Below are positions 1 to 8,723 of a DNA stretch of 64,000 bases, in pieces; positions within the stretch are counted from its first letter, which is position 1, and every line of letters begins with the position of its first letter. The position numbers and the translations under genes are program-made. The stretch covers positions 2,046,001 through 2,110,000 of the forward strand of contig NZ_BJOV01000005.1 in NCBI RefSeq assembly GCF_009932475.1, written 5' to 3'. Origin of the DNA: Gordonia spumicola. GTDB taxonomy: Bacteria; Actinomycetota; Actinomycetes; Mycobacteriales; Mycobacteriaceae. The notes below the pieces were generated by a model. The model was not told the DNA's origin, did not search any database, and saw nothing but the letters and a program-made list of their open reading frames with translations.

Positions 1-601
1 TGAAGATGTAGAACGCCAGCGTGGACGCGGGCAGCGTCGCCGTGACCGCGGGATCGGCCTCCGACTTGTCCGCCGCGGCCTCGTCGAGCGCCGCGAAGTC
101 GAGAATGTGCTCGGGGTGACGGTCCCGGCTCATCGAGTCGAACGCCTCGTCGCAGTCAGGGTCGCGGATCAGCACGTTCGCGTTCAACAGCGACACGCTG
201 TGGTCGATGACCTCGCCGCGCTGGTTGTAGTTCAGCATGCCCGCGACCGCACCCAGCTTGAGGACCGCGAGGATCACGAACAGATCGGTCGGGTTGTTCT
301 TCGACAGGATGCCGACCACGTCGCCGACCGTCACACCGCGTTCGGTGAGCACCGCCGCGTACCGGTTGACGATCCGGTTGGCCTCGCCGTACGACGTCGA
401 CTCGCCGTGCCAGCGGACGAACGGCCGGTCCGGGTGATCGGCCGCGAGCTGCGCGAAGATCTGGCCGATGGTGTTCTTCTTGTCGGGCGACCGGAACACC
501 AGATTCGGTGCGTGGCGCGCCATCGACGGCAGATCGGGCGCCATCTTGGCGACACCCTTGAGAATGTCGGTGATCCCGACCTTGGTTGGCACGGTGCTCA
601 T
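1..601 (-). CDS. fadD6: Fatty-acyl-CoA synthetase, N-terminal part (FadD6-like), runs off the left edge
   Basis: About 200 codons read leftwards from an ATG at 599-601, starting MSTVPTKVGITDILKG; the frame is open to base 1, so the gene is partial. Residues such as SYGEANRIVNRYAAVL, GVTVGDVVGILSKN and LAVLKLGAVAGMLNYNQRG are typical of the N-terminal subdomain of AMP-forming acyl-CoA synthetases of the FadD6/FATP type, which activate long-chain fatty acids with ATP and CoA. The P-loop and adenylate motifs lie beyond the window, so substrate class rests on N-terminal resemblance. Two LOG-family genes lie upstream on the same strand, as beside fadD6 in M. tuberculosis, which supports the name. 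It starts 41 bases after the stop of the preceding LOG gene and may share its transcript. Confidence 0.75.
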   Translation of the reverse strand, partial: MSTVPTKVGITDILKGVAKMAPDLPSMARHAPNLVFRSPDKKNTIGQIFAQLAADHPDRPFVRWHGESTSYGEANRIVNRYAAVLTERGVTVGDVVGILSKNNPTDLFVILAVLKLGAVAGMLNYNQRGEVIDHSVSLLNANVLIRDPDCDEAFDSMSRDRHPEHILDFAALDEAAADKSEADPAVTATLPASTLAFYIF

Positions 602-642
602 GGTTGCTTCACTCCTCACACGGGGCGGCGAACGCCGTCACC

Positions 643-1191
643 CTACCGCCGAGTCAGTCCGTCGATCGCGGCGGCCACCGTGTCGACGACGATCAGACGT
701 TCCAGCGCCGACTCGGACACGAATCCACGTGCGCGGAGATCGTCCAGCCAGCCGAGCAGCGGATCGTAGAATCCGTCGTGGTTGATCATCACGATCGGCT
801 TGTCGTGGACGCCGAGGTAGGCTCCCGTCCACGTCTCGAACAGCTCCTCGAAGGTCCCGATGCCGCCGGGCAGCGTGATGAAGCCGTCCGCCATCTCGTC
901 CATCAGACGCTTGCGCTCACGCATCGTCTCGGTGACGATCAGCTCGTCGGAGTCGAGATCGGCGACCTCTTTCGCCATCAAATGCTCGGGGATGATGCCG
1001 ATCGTCCGACCGCCCGCCCCGCGCGCTGCCCGCACCAGGCTGCCCATCATCGAGATGTTGCCGCCGCCGGAGACCACGGTGGCTCCGGCCGCGGCGATCG
1101 CCGCTCCCGTGTCCGCGGCCAACCGCAGGTACTCCTCGTCGACCGGGCCGGACGCGCAGTAGACGCAGATCGCCGGACCGTCGGCGCTCAC
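643..1191 (-). CDS. LOG-family (TIGR00730) Rossmann-fold protein, short form
   Basis: 182 residues. The family signatures are SGGGNISMMG (residues 41-50), the M-RERKRLM helix (about 90-97) and PGGIGTFEE (108-116). PGGxGTxxE is the LOG-family nucleotide/phosphoribohydrolase motif. Characterised LOG proteins cleave cytokinin riboside 5'-monophosphates (or AMP) to free base plus ribose 5-phosphate; in mycobacteria Rv1205 is assigned this role. Its start overlaps the stop of the longer LOG paralogue upstream in an ATGA arrangement, so the two are translationally coupled. Cytosolic; no signal peptide. Which of the two is the true Rv1205 orthologue cannot be settled here, but this shorter one has the usual length. 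Confidence 0.85.
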   Translation of the reverse strand: MSADGPAICVYCASGPVDEEYLRLAADTGAAIAAAGATVVSGGGNISMMGSLVRAARGAGGRTIGIIPEHLMAKEVADLDSDELIVTETMRERKRLMDEMADGFITLPGGIGTFEELFETWTGAYLGVHDKPIVMINHDGFYDPLLGWLDDLRARGFVSESALERLIVVDTVAAAIDGLTRR

Positions 1192-1997
1192 GGGCGGACC
1201 GCCTTCTCGCAGACGACCCGAACAGCGTCCTCCGGCGTGTCGACGACGGTGAGCAGATCGAGGTCCTCGGGCGAGATCTTCCCGTCCGCGGCCAGCGTGT
1301 TCTTGATCCAGTCGACGAGCGGTCCCCAGAAGTCCCTGCCGACCAGCACGATCGGGAAGCGCAGCACCTTGCGCGTCTGCACGAGGGTCAGCGCCTCGAA
1401 CAGTTCGTCGAGGGTGCCGATGCCGCCCGGCAGGCAGACGAAGGCCTGCGAGTACTTGACGAACATCGTCTTGCGGACGAAGAAGTAGCGGAAGTTGATC
1501 GCGAGGGTCACGTACGGGTTGATGTGCTGCTCGAACGGCAGCTCGATGTTGAGGCCGATGGACTGCGCGCCGACCTCGAAGGCGCCCTTGTTGGTGGCCT
1601 CCATCGCGCCCGGACCACCGCCGGTGATGACGGCGAACCCAGCCTCACCGAGCCCTCGTCCCAGATCGACGCCCATCTGGTATTCGGGCGTTCCGGGCGC
1701 GACCCGCGCCGACCCGAACACCGTCACAGCCTCGGCGACTCCGCTCAGCGCGTCGAACCCGGCCACGAACTCCGACTGGATGCGGAGCACCCGCCACGAG
1801 TCCCTGACGCGCCTGCGATCGGCGAGTTCGGGATCGCGCGGATCCACCCATTGCAGCAGCGCCCGGTCGGTCGTGGTCCGCTCCGCGTCGCCGGACACCC
1901 GCACCTGCGTGGCGCCGATGTGCCGCAGCGGGGCCGCGTCCAGTATCGGCTCGTCGTTCGTCGACTGCTCGTTCGCGCCGGATTCGCCATCAGCCAT
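1188..1997 (-). CDS. LOG-family (TIGR00730) protein, long form
   Basis: 269 residues. A polar N-terminal extension of about 90 residues precedes the Rossmann core: VTVFGSARVAPGT (91-103), ITGGGPGAMEATNKGAF (124-140) and PGGIGTLDELFEALT (190-204). It belongs to the same superfamily as the next gene but to a different branch with a long N-terminus and the FFVRKTMFVKYSQAFV signature. Expected chemistry is hydrolysis of the N-glycosidic bond of nucleoside monophosphates; this is from family knowledge only. First gene of a coupled pair (ATGA overlap with the short LOG gene). Start ATG at 1995-1997. Confidence 0.85.
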   Translation of the reverse strand: MADGESGANEQSTNDEPILDAAPLRHIGATQVRVSGDAERTTTDRALLQWVDPRDPELADRRRVRDSWRVLRIQSEFVAGFDALSGVAEAVTVFGSARVAPGTPEYQMGVDLGRGLGEAGFAVITGGGPGAMEATNKGAFEVGAQSIGLNIELPFEQHINPYVTLAINFRYFFVRKTMFVKYSQAFVCLPGGIGTLDELFEALTLVQTRKVLRFPIVLVGRDFWGPLVDWIKNTLAADGKISPEDLDLLTVVDTPEDAVRVVCEKAVRP

Positions 1998-2033
1998 GCC
2001 GAGACCGTATCAACCCCCGCGCCGTCGCACCGG

Positions 2034-2480
2034 TCAGGCGCGCACCTCGAAGACCGGGAATCCCGGTGCGACGGCGAGGATGTCGGCGTCGGACGAGTCC
2101 GCGGCGAGGCCGTCGACGAAGTCCGCGACCTGCCATCCCCACCTGTCGAGGTAGGCCCGGACGATGCGCGGCTTCACGGCGTCGTCGAGTTCGGCCAGCG
2201 TCACCGACTCCACCCGTCGGCCTCGGCGGAGCCCCACCGCTCCCCCGGCGCGCACATTGCGGACCCACTGGGTGTGACCGCGCGGCGAGAACAGGTAGCG
2301 CACGCCGTCGAGTTCGAGGACGTTGACCGGGGTGGTTCGGACCGCGCCGGTCCGGCGTCCCACCGTCTGCAGTTCGTGAACGCTCCTCGGCGCCGCGCCG
2401 AGTCGGGCGAGGGCCCCGACGACGGCGTTGGACGCGGCGAACGCGGCTCCGGCCGGTTCGCGGTATCGGTTCTTCGACAT
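2034..2480 (-). CDS. Ddn-like F420-dependent nitroreductase family (DUF385) protein
   Basis: 148 residues from ATG at 2478-2480. The block LQTVGRRTGAVRTTPVNVL, followed by DGVRYLFSPRGHTQWVRNVRAGG, is the split beta-barrel signature of deazaflavin (F420)-dependent nitroreductases such as Ddn, which reduce quinones or nitroaromatics with F420H2. F420 supply is plausible because fbiC lies in this window. The ATG is preceded by GAAGGAGACGACC, a good ribosome site. It lies 11 bases after the small membrane-protein gene and probably shares its transcript. The longer open frame upstream on the same strand overlaps that gene and is not needed. The physiological substrate cannot be told from sequence. 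Confidence 0.8.
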   Translation of the reverse strand: MSKNRYREPAGAAFAASNAVVGALARLGAAPRSVHELQTVGRRTGAVRTTPVNVLELDGVRYLFSPRGHTQWVRNVRAGGAVGLRRGRRVESVTLAELDDAVKPRIVRAYLDRWGWQVADFVDGLAADSSDADILAVAPGFPVFEVRA

Positions 2481-2491
2481 GGTCGTCTCCT

Positions 2492-2842
2492 TCAGAAGTC
2501 TCGGTAGGGCGGCAGGACCGCCGCGATGTTGAGGACGAGAGAGGCCGCGGCGAAGGTCCACACCCAGCCGCCGCGGGCACCGCTCGCCGCGAGCAAGCCC
2601 GTCGCCGCGGCGAACAGGCCGATCTTGACCGCGTACTTCGCGACCGCGAGATCGACGGCCGCTCGCGGTGACGCGAACAGGCCCCACAGGACGACCGCGA
2701 GCACGACCGCCGCGACACCGGCGGCCACACCGACCCAGCCGCGTCCGGCGACCGCCCACACGGCTCCGCCGAGCACGCCGAGCATGACGATCTCGACGGC
2801 GAACAGCAGACCCGCGAGGGTCCAGAGATATGCGGTGACCAT
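2492..2842 (-). CDS. Four-helix membrane protein, YrdB/DUF2568 family
   Basis: 116 residues from ATG at 2840-2842, which has GGAGGG seven bases upstream; the ATG at 2855-2857 would bury that site and was not chosen. Four hydrophobic segments span almost the whole protein (WTLAGLLFAVEIVMLGVLGG; GVAAGVAAVVLAVVLWGLF; KYAVKIGLFAAATGLLAA; WTFAAASLVLNIAAVL). The pattern, including the charged F-x-VEI near the N-terminus, matches small YrdB-type membrane proteins of unknown function. It is divergently transcribed from a TetR regulator, with two inverted-repeat operators in between, so it and the Ddn-like gene are likely targets of that regulator. Confidence 0.7.
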   Translation of the reverse strand: MVTAYLWTLAGLLFAVEIVMLGVLGGAVWAVAGRGWVGVAAGVAAVVLAVVLWGLFASPRAAVDLAVAKYAVKIGLFAAATGLLAASGARGGWVWTFAAASLVLNIAAVLPPYRDF

Positions 2843-2864
2843 CGATGAGCCCTCCACTAAATGC

Positions 2865-2875
2865 GAACAGTGTTC
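2865..2875. promoter_or_regulatory. Candidate TetR operator, site 1
   Basis: GAACAGTGTTC: perfect five-base arms around a central G, in the divergent gap between the membrane-protein gene and the TetR gene. A second copy (GAACACCGTTC) lies 49 bases to the right. Operator role is inferred from symmetry, duplication and position. Confidence 0.5.
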
Positions 2876-2913
2876 TCGTTATTGAGAGTAGGCTCCACAC
2901 TTCCAGAAATCAA

Positions 2914-2924
2914 GAACACCGTTC
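2914..2924. promoter_or_regulatory. Candidate TetR operator, site 2
   Basis: GAACACCGTTC, with arms GAAC/GTTC; its reverse complement GAACGGTGTTC matches site 1 at 9 of 11 positions. It lies 22 bases before the ATG at 2947, where bound protein would block the regulator's own transcription. Inference from sequence only. Confidence 0.5.
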
Positions 2925-2946
2925 ACGCTTTGGTGGTCATGCGACG

Positions 2947-3657
2947 ATGGACGGGATGACGACCGACACCGGAACCCGTGCCCGCAACCGCGCAGCCGTC
3001 GAAGCCAGCCTGCGCGAGGTGGGAAGCCGTCACCTGGCCGAACACGGCGCGGCAGCGCTCTCCCTCCGAGCCGTCGCACGTGACATGGGACGCACCCCGT
3101 CGTCGCTGTACCGCTATGTCCGCGACCGCGACGACCTGCTCACGATGCTCATCGTCGACGCCTATGACGACCTCGGCGACGCCATCGACACCGCGGTGGG
3201 CGACCACCCGAATCGACGCCACGCGTTCACCGCCTTCGCACACGCGCTGCGGGCATGGAGTCTGGGCCACCCGAGCGAATACGCGCTGCTGTACGGCTCA
3301 CCGGTCCCCGGCTATCACGCCCCCGCGGACGCGACCGGTCGCGCGGGAAACCGCCCGATCCTCGCGCTGGCTCGGATCGTCGCCCCCGCCACGGCGGTCC
3401 CGGCAGTCGACGGCGTCGACAGGACCGTCCAGGCCGGCGCCGCCGACGCCCTGGCGGCCACGACCAGGGAAGACGGCGTCGCCGACATCGGCCTGTCCCC
3501 GGACACACTCGCCAGGGCGCTCGTCGTGTGGAACCTGATGCTGGGCGCCATCACCGCCGAACTCTTCGAACAACTCGGCCCTATCACCGACCGCCCGGAC
3601 GACGTCTGGGCCGGCACGGTCGATCTGGCCGCGGCGCTGCTCTTCGGTCGCGATTGA
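2947..3657 (+). CDS. TetR/AcrR-family transcriptional regulator
   Basis: 236 residues from ATG at 2947 (a second ATG at 2956 is possible). The N-terminal helix-turn-helix is clear: residues about 15-60 include SRHLAEHGAAALSLRAVARDMGRTPSSLYRYVRDRDDLLTML. The C-terminal ligand domain carries SLGHPSEYALLYGSPVPGY, typical of the TetR_C_33-like actinobacterial group (WHG-type). It lies divergently from the YrdB-like and Ddn-like genes, separated by a 104-base gap with two GAAC-GTTC inverted repeats, so local repression and autoregulation are likely. Ligand unknown. The convergent dapE ends one base beyond its stop. Confidence 0.88.
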   Translation: MDGMTTDTGTRARNRAAVEASLREVGSRHLAEHGAAALSLRAVARDMGRTPSSLYRYVRDRDDLLTMLIVDAYDDLGDAIDTAVGDHPNRRHAFTAFAHALRAWSLGHPSEYALLYGSPVPGYHAPADATGRAGNRPILALARIVAPATAVPAVDGVDRTVQAGAADALAATTREDGVADIGLSPDTLARALVVWNLMLGAITAELFEQLGPITDRPDDVWAGTVDLAAALLFGRD

Positions 3658-3658
3658 G

Positions 3659-4762
3659 CTACGACGAGAGGTACGTGCGGAGGATGTCGGCGACCTGAGT
3701 GATCTGCTCGACCGGGACGCGCTCGTCGACGCGGTGCGCGAGGCTCGGATCACCGGGGCCGAGGTTGACGGCGGGAATGCCGAGGGCCGAGAACCGCGAG
3801 ACGTCGGTCCAGCCGTACTTGGCACGGAACTTCCCGTCCGCGGCCGCGACCAGTGCCGCGGCCGCGGGATGAGCGAGGCCCGGCAGTGCGCCCGAGGCCG
3901 AGTCGGTCACCTCGGCCGTCACCAGTCCGGCGGACAGTTCGGCCGCGAACACCTCCCGGACATGGTCGAAAGCCTGTTCCACACTGCGGTCGGGCGCGAA
4001 GCGGAAGTTCACGTCCACGTACACCTCGTCGGGGATCACATTGCCCGCCACACCGCCGCGGATCCCGACCGCGGACAGTCCCTCGCGGTATTCGCAGCCG
4101 TCGATGTCGACGCGGCGCGGCCGGTACGCGGCGAGCGTCGTCAGCAAGCCGCCCAGCTTGTGGATCGCGTTGTCGCCCATCCATGCCCGCGCCGAATGCG
4201 CACGCGTGCCGGTCGCCGTGAAGCGGACGCGGAGCGTGCCCTGACACCCCGCCTCGATGAGTCCCGCGGTCGGCTCGCCGAGGATCGCGACGTCGCCGTG
4301 GAGCCAGTCCGGCAGTTCCCGCTCGATGGTTCCGAGCCCGTTGAACTCGGCCGCGATCTCCTCGCAGTCGTAGAAGATCAACGTCAGATCGTGGGCGGGC
4401 TCGTCGAGCGTGGCCGCCAGGTGCAGGAAGACCGCGTCGCCCGACTTCATGTCGACGGTGCCGCAACCGTGCAGAACGTCGCCCTCCTCATCGGTGACAG
4501 TGCGCCGCGACGGGACGTTGTCGACGATCGGCACCGTGTCGAGATGCCCGGCGAGGATCACCCGCGTCGCCTTGCCTCGGTCGGTCCGCGCCAGGACGCA
4601 GTTGCCGTGTCGAATCACCTCGAAGCCCGTCAACTGCTCTCGCAGCGCCCGCTCGACGGCGTCGGCGATCGTCGTCTCGTCGCGACTCACGCTCGCGATG
4701 TCGACGAGCGCGGCCGTCAGATCGATGGGATCGGCGGACAGGTCCAGTGCGGGGATGCTCAC
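3659..4762 (-). CDS. dapE: Succinyl-diaminopimelate desuccinylase
   Basis: 367 residues from GTG at 4760-4762; the frame is open further upstream but that part lacks family similarity. M20 metallopeptidase fold: metal ligands H73 and D75 in AGHLDTVP, bridging D104 in [10 protein letters not shown], catalytic E134/E135 in [14 protein letters not shown]163 in LGEPTAG, and a C-terminal His in SLAHRVDE. It hydrolyses N-succinyl-LL-2,6-diaminopimelate to LL-DAP and succinate, the step after DapC in the succinylase lysine/peptidoglycan pathway. dapD and dapC are in this window. In M. tuberculosis dapE lies beside dapD; here about 9 kb of accessory genes separate them. No clear Shine-Dalgarno site is present, so translation may be leaderless. 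Confidence 0.93.
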   Translation of the reverse strand: MSIPALDLSADPIDLTAALVDIASVSRDETTIADAVERALREQLTGFEVIRHGNCVLARTDRGKATRVILAGHLDTVPIVDNVPSRRTVTDEEGDVLHGCGTVDMKSGDAVFLHLAATLDEPAHDLTLIFYDCEEIAAEFNGLGTIERELPDWLHGDVAILGEPTAGLIEAGCQGTLRVRFTATGTRAHSARAWMGDNAIHKLGGLLTTLAAYRPRRVDIDGCEYREGLSAVGIRGGVAGNVIPDEVYVDVNFRFAPDRSVEQAFDHVREVFAAELSAGLVTAEVTDSASGALPGLAHPAAAALVAAADGKFRAKYGWTDVSRFSALGIPAVNLGPGDPSLAHRVDERVPVEQITQVADILRTYLSS

Positions 4763-4975
4763 GAGAACCCATCGTAGGCATGTCGGCGCGCGGTAGCTGC
4801 GTCGTACCGCAACCGCGGTACCGGGCCCCGCGCGCCCGCCCGTCCGATCCGGCCGGTACGCCACGAAGCCGCTGCTCACGGGCACACTTCGCGCACGGTG
4901 GCCGATTCAAGGGATTCACCCGGTCGCCCGACGCGACACGCCGCCGGGCGCCGGGCTCGGCGCGACGATCGTCGC

Positions 4976-7063
4976 ATGCTTGCGCGCATCTCCGCGGCCG
5001 TCGCCGCCCGTCCCTGGCAGGTGATCGTCGGCTGGGTGATCGCGACCGCCGCGATCGTCCTCCTGTCGCCGAACCTCGACGACTACGTCGACGGCAACCA
5101 GCAGAACTTCCTGCCCGACACGTTCGAGTCGGTGACCGCGCAGAGCATCGGCGACCGGTACTTCCCGGAGTCGTCCGGTGCGGGCGGGACCATCGTCATC
5201 ACCCGCGACGACGGCGCCACGCTCACCGACGCCGACCAACAGACAGCGCTCGGACTCGCGCAGCGGCTCGACGCCGACTCCACGCCCGGAGTCGCCGCGA
5301 TCACGGCGAGTCCGCGGTCGCTGTCGCCGGACCACAAGGTCGTCGCGCTCGGCGTCTCCTTCACCGGTCAGCCCGGGGACGACGCCGTGAACGCCGCCGT
5401 CGACACCCTGCGCGATGACGCGTCGCGGGCCTTGGACGGCACCGGACTGCACGCCGGTCTCACCGGCAACGCCGCGATCCTCGTCGACACGCAGGAGGCC
5501 TATCACGGTGCCGAGACGATCATCTCGATCGCGACGGTCGCGATAATCGTGATCCTGCTCGGCCTCGTGTTCCGGTCGGTGATCATCGCGGTGGCCCCGA
5601 TCGTGCTGATCGGCGCGGTCTTCGCCGCCGCGCAGGGCCTGACCGCCTGGGCGGCGCAACTGTTCGACTTCCACGTGTCGACGTCGCTGGCGTCGATCAT
5701 GATCGTGGTCCTGTTCGGCGTCGGCGCCGACTACATCGTGTTCCTGCTGTTCCGCTACCGGGAACGACTCCGTGACGGACTGGACCACCGCACCGCCCTC
5801 CTCGACGCGAGCACCGCGGTCGGACGCGTGATCGCCTCGTCGGCCCTCACGGTGATCGGCGCGTTCGCGGCCCTGTTCCTGGCCCGGCTGGGATCGCTGA
5901 CGTCGCTCGCTCCCGGCCTGATCCTGTCGGTCGCGTACATGCTGTTCACCGCGATGACGGTGGTCCCGGCGTCGATCTCGCTGCTCGGCAGCCGACGACT
6001 GCTGTGGCCCGGCGGGCCGGGAGCGCACCGCGAGACGTCGTCGATGGCGGCCGTCGCGGGGGTGGTGGCTCGTCGACCCGTCGTGGTGATCGCCGTGATC
6101 GTCGGCGTGCTGGCGGTCGGAGCCGTATTCTCCGGCGGCTACCGGGCGACGTACGACACGCTCGGCGAACTGCCGCCGGACACGCCGTCCCAACAGGCGT
6201 ACACCGACCTGTCCACGTCGTTGCCTGCGGGAGCATTGAGCCCGACACAGGTGTACGCGACCGCGGCCGACACCCTGACACCCGACGGTCTGCAGTCGTT
6301 GACGGCCGCTCTCGGCGCCGTGCACGGCGTCGCATCGGTCGCACCCCCGCAGGCCTCCCCGACCGGCGAGGCCGCGGTGATCTCGGTGATCCTCGCCGAC
6401 AACCCGTACTCGTCGGGTGCGCTCGACACCATCGCCGACCTGCGCTCCGCGGTGCCGGACGGGGTGCTGGTCGGCGGTCAGACCGCGGTGCTCGCCGACG
6501 TCAGATCGCAGCTCGACGACGACACCGCGCTCGTCTTCCCGGTCGCCGCGGCGATCGTGGCGGCGATCCTGTGCCTGCTCCTGCGGTCGCTGCTCGCGCC
6601 GCTCGCGCTCATCGTCGCCGTGGGGCTGACGTTCGCCGCCACTCTGGGAGTCCTCACGCTGGTGTTCCTGCACGGCGTCGACGTGTCGGGCATCGATTTC
6701 ACGACGCCGATCGTGCTGTACCTCTTCGTCGTCGCGATCGGCACCGACTACAACATCCTGATGGCCGAACGGGTCCGCCACGAGTTCGCCTCGGGGCGTC
6801 CACCGCGAGAGGCGTCGCGGACGGCCGTGGCGATGGACGCGCCGACCGTCGTCGTCGCCGGCGCGATCCTCGCCCTGACGTTCGCGTCGCTGACTCTCAC
6901 GGGCATGGACAATCTCGTCGAACTGGGCACCGGAGTCGCCGTCGGTGTCGCCGTGGCCGCATTCGGGATGGCTCCGATGCTCGTCCCCTCGCTCGCCGCG
7001 ATCGGCGGACACGCGTTCTGGTGGCCCACCCGGGCGCCGACGAGGACAGGAGAACCCGAATGA
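4976..7063 (+). CDS. MmpL/RND-family membrane transporter
   Basis: 695 residues from ATG at 4976. It has the duplicated MMPL layout: an N-terminal helix (WQVIVGWVIATAAIVLL), an extracytoplasmic domain of about 140 residues, five to six helices around GADYIVFLLFRYRERLRDG, then a second half with an extracytoplasmic segment and helices around GTDYNILMAERVRHEF. The G-x-DY...R..E signatures are in both halves. MmpL proteins export lipids, siderophores or other apolar cargo using proton flux. The stop overlaps the start of the first secreted-protein gene (ATGA), and that coupling runs through the next two genes, so the transporter probably serves the secreted proteins' function. The ATG lacks an obvious ribosome site. 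Cargo unknown. Confidence 0.9.
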   Translation: MLARISAAVAARPWQVIVGWVIATAAIVLLSPNLDDYVDGNQQNFLPDTFESVTAQSIGDRYFPESSGAGGTIVITRDDGATLTDADQQTALGLAQRLDADSTPGVAAITASPRSLSPDHKVVALGVSFTGQPGDDAVNAAVDTLRDDASRALDGTGLHAGLTGNAAILVDTQEAYHGAETIISIATVAIIVILLGLVFRSVIIAVAPIVLIGAVFAAAQGLTAWAAQLFDFHVSTSLASIMIVVLFGVGADYIVFLLFRYRERLRDGLDHRTALLDASTAVGRVIASSALTVIGAFAALFLARLGSLTSLAPGLILSVAYMLFTAMTVVPASISLLGSRRLLWPGGPGAHRETSSMAAVAGVVARRPVVVIAVIVGVLAVGAVFSGGYRATYDTLGELPPDTPSQQAYTDLSTSLPAGALSPTQVYATAADTLTPDGLQSLTAALGAVHGVASVAPPQASPTGEAAVISVILADNPYSSGALDTIADLRSAVPDGVLVGGQTAVLADVRSQLDDDTALVFPVAAAIVAAILCLLLRSLLAPLALIVAVGLTFAATLGVLTLVFLHGVDVSGIDFTTPIVLYLFVVAIGTDYNILMAERVRHEFASGRPPREASRTAVAMDAPTVVVAGAILALTFASLTLTGMDNLVELGTGVAVGVAVAAFGMAPMLVPSLAAIGGHAFWWPTRAPTRTGEPE

Positions 7064-8085
7064 GACGTCTCTGGATCGTCATCGCACTCGCGGCGGGCCT
7101 GACGGGCATCGTCGTGCCGCCCGCTCGGGCCGCCCTGCCCGACCTGCCGTCGAACCAGTTCACCGTCGTGAACTACGGCGTGTACGACCTGACGTACCTG
7201 TCGTACACGGACCCCGACGGCATGCTCGTGACCCGCCCCCGCAGCGGCTCGGTGTACACGCCCGGAGACGCCGGGACCTGGGCGTTCAAGAAGAACATCA
7301 AGAAGCACACGGCCACCCTGCAGTTCGTCGACGGCGACAGCCCGATCCGCGGCCAACGGTCGTCGACGATCACGCTGACCACGTCCGACGACTCCGGGAA
7401 CAACATCGTGCACGTGGCGTGTGCGGGCACCGGATACCTCTGCCAGGTCCGCGGCGCCGCGATCTACCTCGTCGACGACATCACGAAGTTCCCGCAGCTC
7501 GAGGCCCGGTCCGAGGGCGACGCCCAGCAGCAGTACGACCTGCTGAAGAACCTGTGCGCCACCGCGGGCCCGGATTGCCTGTTCACCACGACGACCCGGA
7601 AGGCCACGTTCGGCGACGCCGCCCGGATCACACCCCGGACCTGGTCGAGCGACAACGGCATGCTGTACAGCCGGACGATCAGCTACACGACCGCGACGAC
7701 GACGTCGTTCTCCACCACGTACAAGGTCGGTGCGTCGTACGACGTGTTCAGCGCCTCGGTCTATCGGAAGTACTCGACGACGGTCACCGAGTCGCGGACC
7801 GAGACCGACGACGTCTCGTTCAGCATCCCGCCCAGGCTGTGGTTCTGGCTCGAAGAGGAGGGCGCGGTGGTCCGATACACCGGCGAATTCACCCTCGAGG
7901 TCGGTTCCGGGACGATCACCCTGACCGGGGTGCACTACGACGTCCCCGACCCGTCCCGGACGTCCCTGGTCTCGGCGATCACGTCTCCGACCAACCCCGA
8001 TCTCGATCCCGCCGACGACCCCGGCTACGGCCAGTCCCGCGGCTCACTCGGCTCCTTCGGATCGATCGGACGGTCGCTGTCATGA
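7060..8085 (+). CDS. Secreted protein with aerolysin/ETX-MTX2-like C-terminal half (paralogue A)
   Basis: 341 residues with a Sec signal peptide (MRRLWIVIALAAGLTGIVVP, cleavage near ARA-AL). The N-terminal domain carries PDGMLVTRPRSGSVYTPGD, then TSDDSGNN and two Cys pairs (CAGTGYLC and CATAGPDC), likely disulfides. The C-terminal part is rich in alternating Ser/Thr: TTATTTSFSTTYKVGAS, DVFSASVYRKYSTTVTESRT, then FSIPP, an acidic strand and VVRYTGEF, ending with YDVPDPSR. Amphipathic Ser/Thr strands followed by a Pro turn and a Y-x-G strand resemble the insertion region of aerolysin/ETX-MTX2 beta-pore formers; this is pattern resemblance, not a proven homology. It is paralogous to the gene at 8720. 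Gly/Ser-rich tail. Translationally coupled to MmpL upstream and to the next gene. Confidence 0.6.
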   Translation: MRRLWIVIALAAGLTGIVVPPARAALPDLPSNQFTVVNYGVYDLTYLSYTDPDGMLVTRPRSGSVYTPGDAGTWAFKKNIKKHTATLQFVDGDSPIRGQRSSTITLTTSDDSGNNIVHVACAGTGYLCQVRGAAIYLVDDITKFPQLEARSEGDAQQQYDLLKNLCATAGPDCLFTTTTRKATFGDAARITPRTWSSDNGMLYSRTISYTTATTTSFSTTYKVGASYDVFSASVYRKYSTTVTESRTETDDVSFSIPPRLWFWLEEEGAVVRYTGEFTLEVGSGTITLTGVHYDVPDPSRTSLVSAITSPTNPDLDPADDPGYGQSRGSLGSFGSIGRSLS

Positions 8086-8723
8086 TGAGACAGGCCCTCG
8101 CGGCCGCGCTCGGCGCCGCGGTCGTCCTCGCGGCCGGATCCGCGGTCGCCGACCCCGGCGATCCCGGCAAGCAGCCGAACGAGCGGAAGGCCGGCGACGT
8201 CGACCGCAGCCGCGAGTACAGCATCTGCAACCACACCGGGCTCGACCTCGACCTGGTGAACCTGTTCACCGATGCCGCGAACATGTTCTCCGACTATCCG
8301 CAGGCCCGCGGCGCGGCCGCCTACCCGGTCATCTCGACCCTGCGCGACAACACCTGCCAGCACTGGCAGTACGGCATCGCGATGCACAACACCCACAACA
8401 CGTCGGCCGTCTACATGAACACGGCCCGGACCGTCGTCGTCAACCTCCGCGGGATGATCCTGCCGTCCAACGACGGCGACAACTGGCACACCAACACCGA
8501 GTTCCGCTATGTCGTCGACACCCGCGGCTACGCCGGTCCGGCTATCAGCGTGAAGGCCGATCAGTCCAGCAGGCGGGTCAATCTGACCGCGGGCGGTGTC
8601 GGAGACGCCCCCGGAGACGCCCCCGACCGAGGTTCCAGCACGGGCTCCGGCGACTGGGGCTCGATCGGTTCGGGGTCCCGCGACCGCGACCGCGGATCGC
8701 ACGACCGAGGAGGACGATCATGA
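8082..8723 (+). CDS. Secreted protein of unknown function, middle gene of the MmpL operon
   Basis: 213 residues, not recognised. It starts at ATG 8082, overlapping the previous stop (ATGATG). A signal peptide ends near GSAVA-DP. The mature part begins with a charged stretch, then REYSICNHTGLDLDLVNLF, a Cys at DNTCQHWQY and beta-rich text (AVYMNTARTVVVNLRGM; TEFRYVVDTRGYAGPAISV). This is compatible with a small beta-sandwich with one disulfide. The last 40 residues are Gly/Ser/Asp/Arg-rich low complexity containing GSIGSGS, like the tail of the preceding protein (GSFGSIG). Sandwiched and coupled between two paralogous secreted proteins, it is probably a partner or chaperone of them; that is inference. 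Confidence 0.6.
   Translation: MMRQALAAALGAAVVLAAGSAVADPGDPGKQPNERKAGDVDRSREYSICNHTGLDLDLVNLFTDAANMFSDYPQARGAAAYPVISTLRDNTCQHWQYGIAMHNTHNTSAVYMNTARTVVVNLRGMILPSNDGDNWHTNTEFRYVVDTRGYAGPAISVKADQSSRRVNLTAGGVGDAPGDAPDRGSSTGSGDWGSIGSGSRDRDRGSHDRGGRS

Noticed and set aside
2845-2946. Upstream extension of the TetR gene (start at 2845)
   Set aside because: It would swallow the divergent promoter region and the operator pair, and the extra residues are not TetR-like.
4898-7012. Long reverse-strand open frames under the MmpL, fbiC, typA and ABC permease genes
   Set aside because: They are GC-bias shadows of the real genes: Arg/Gly/Asp-rich translations without domain signatures.
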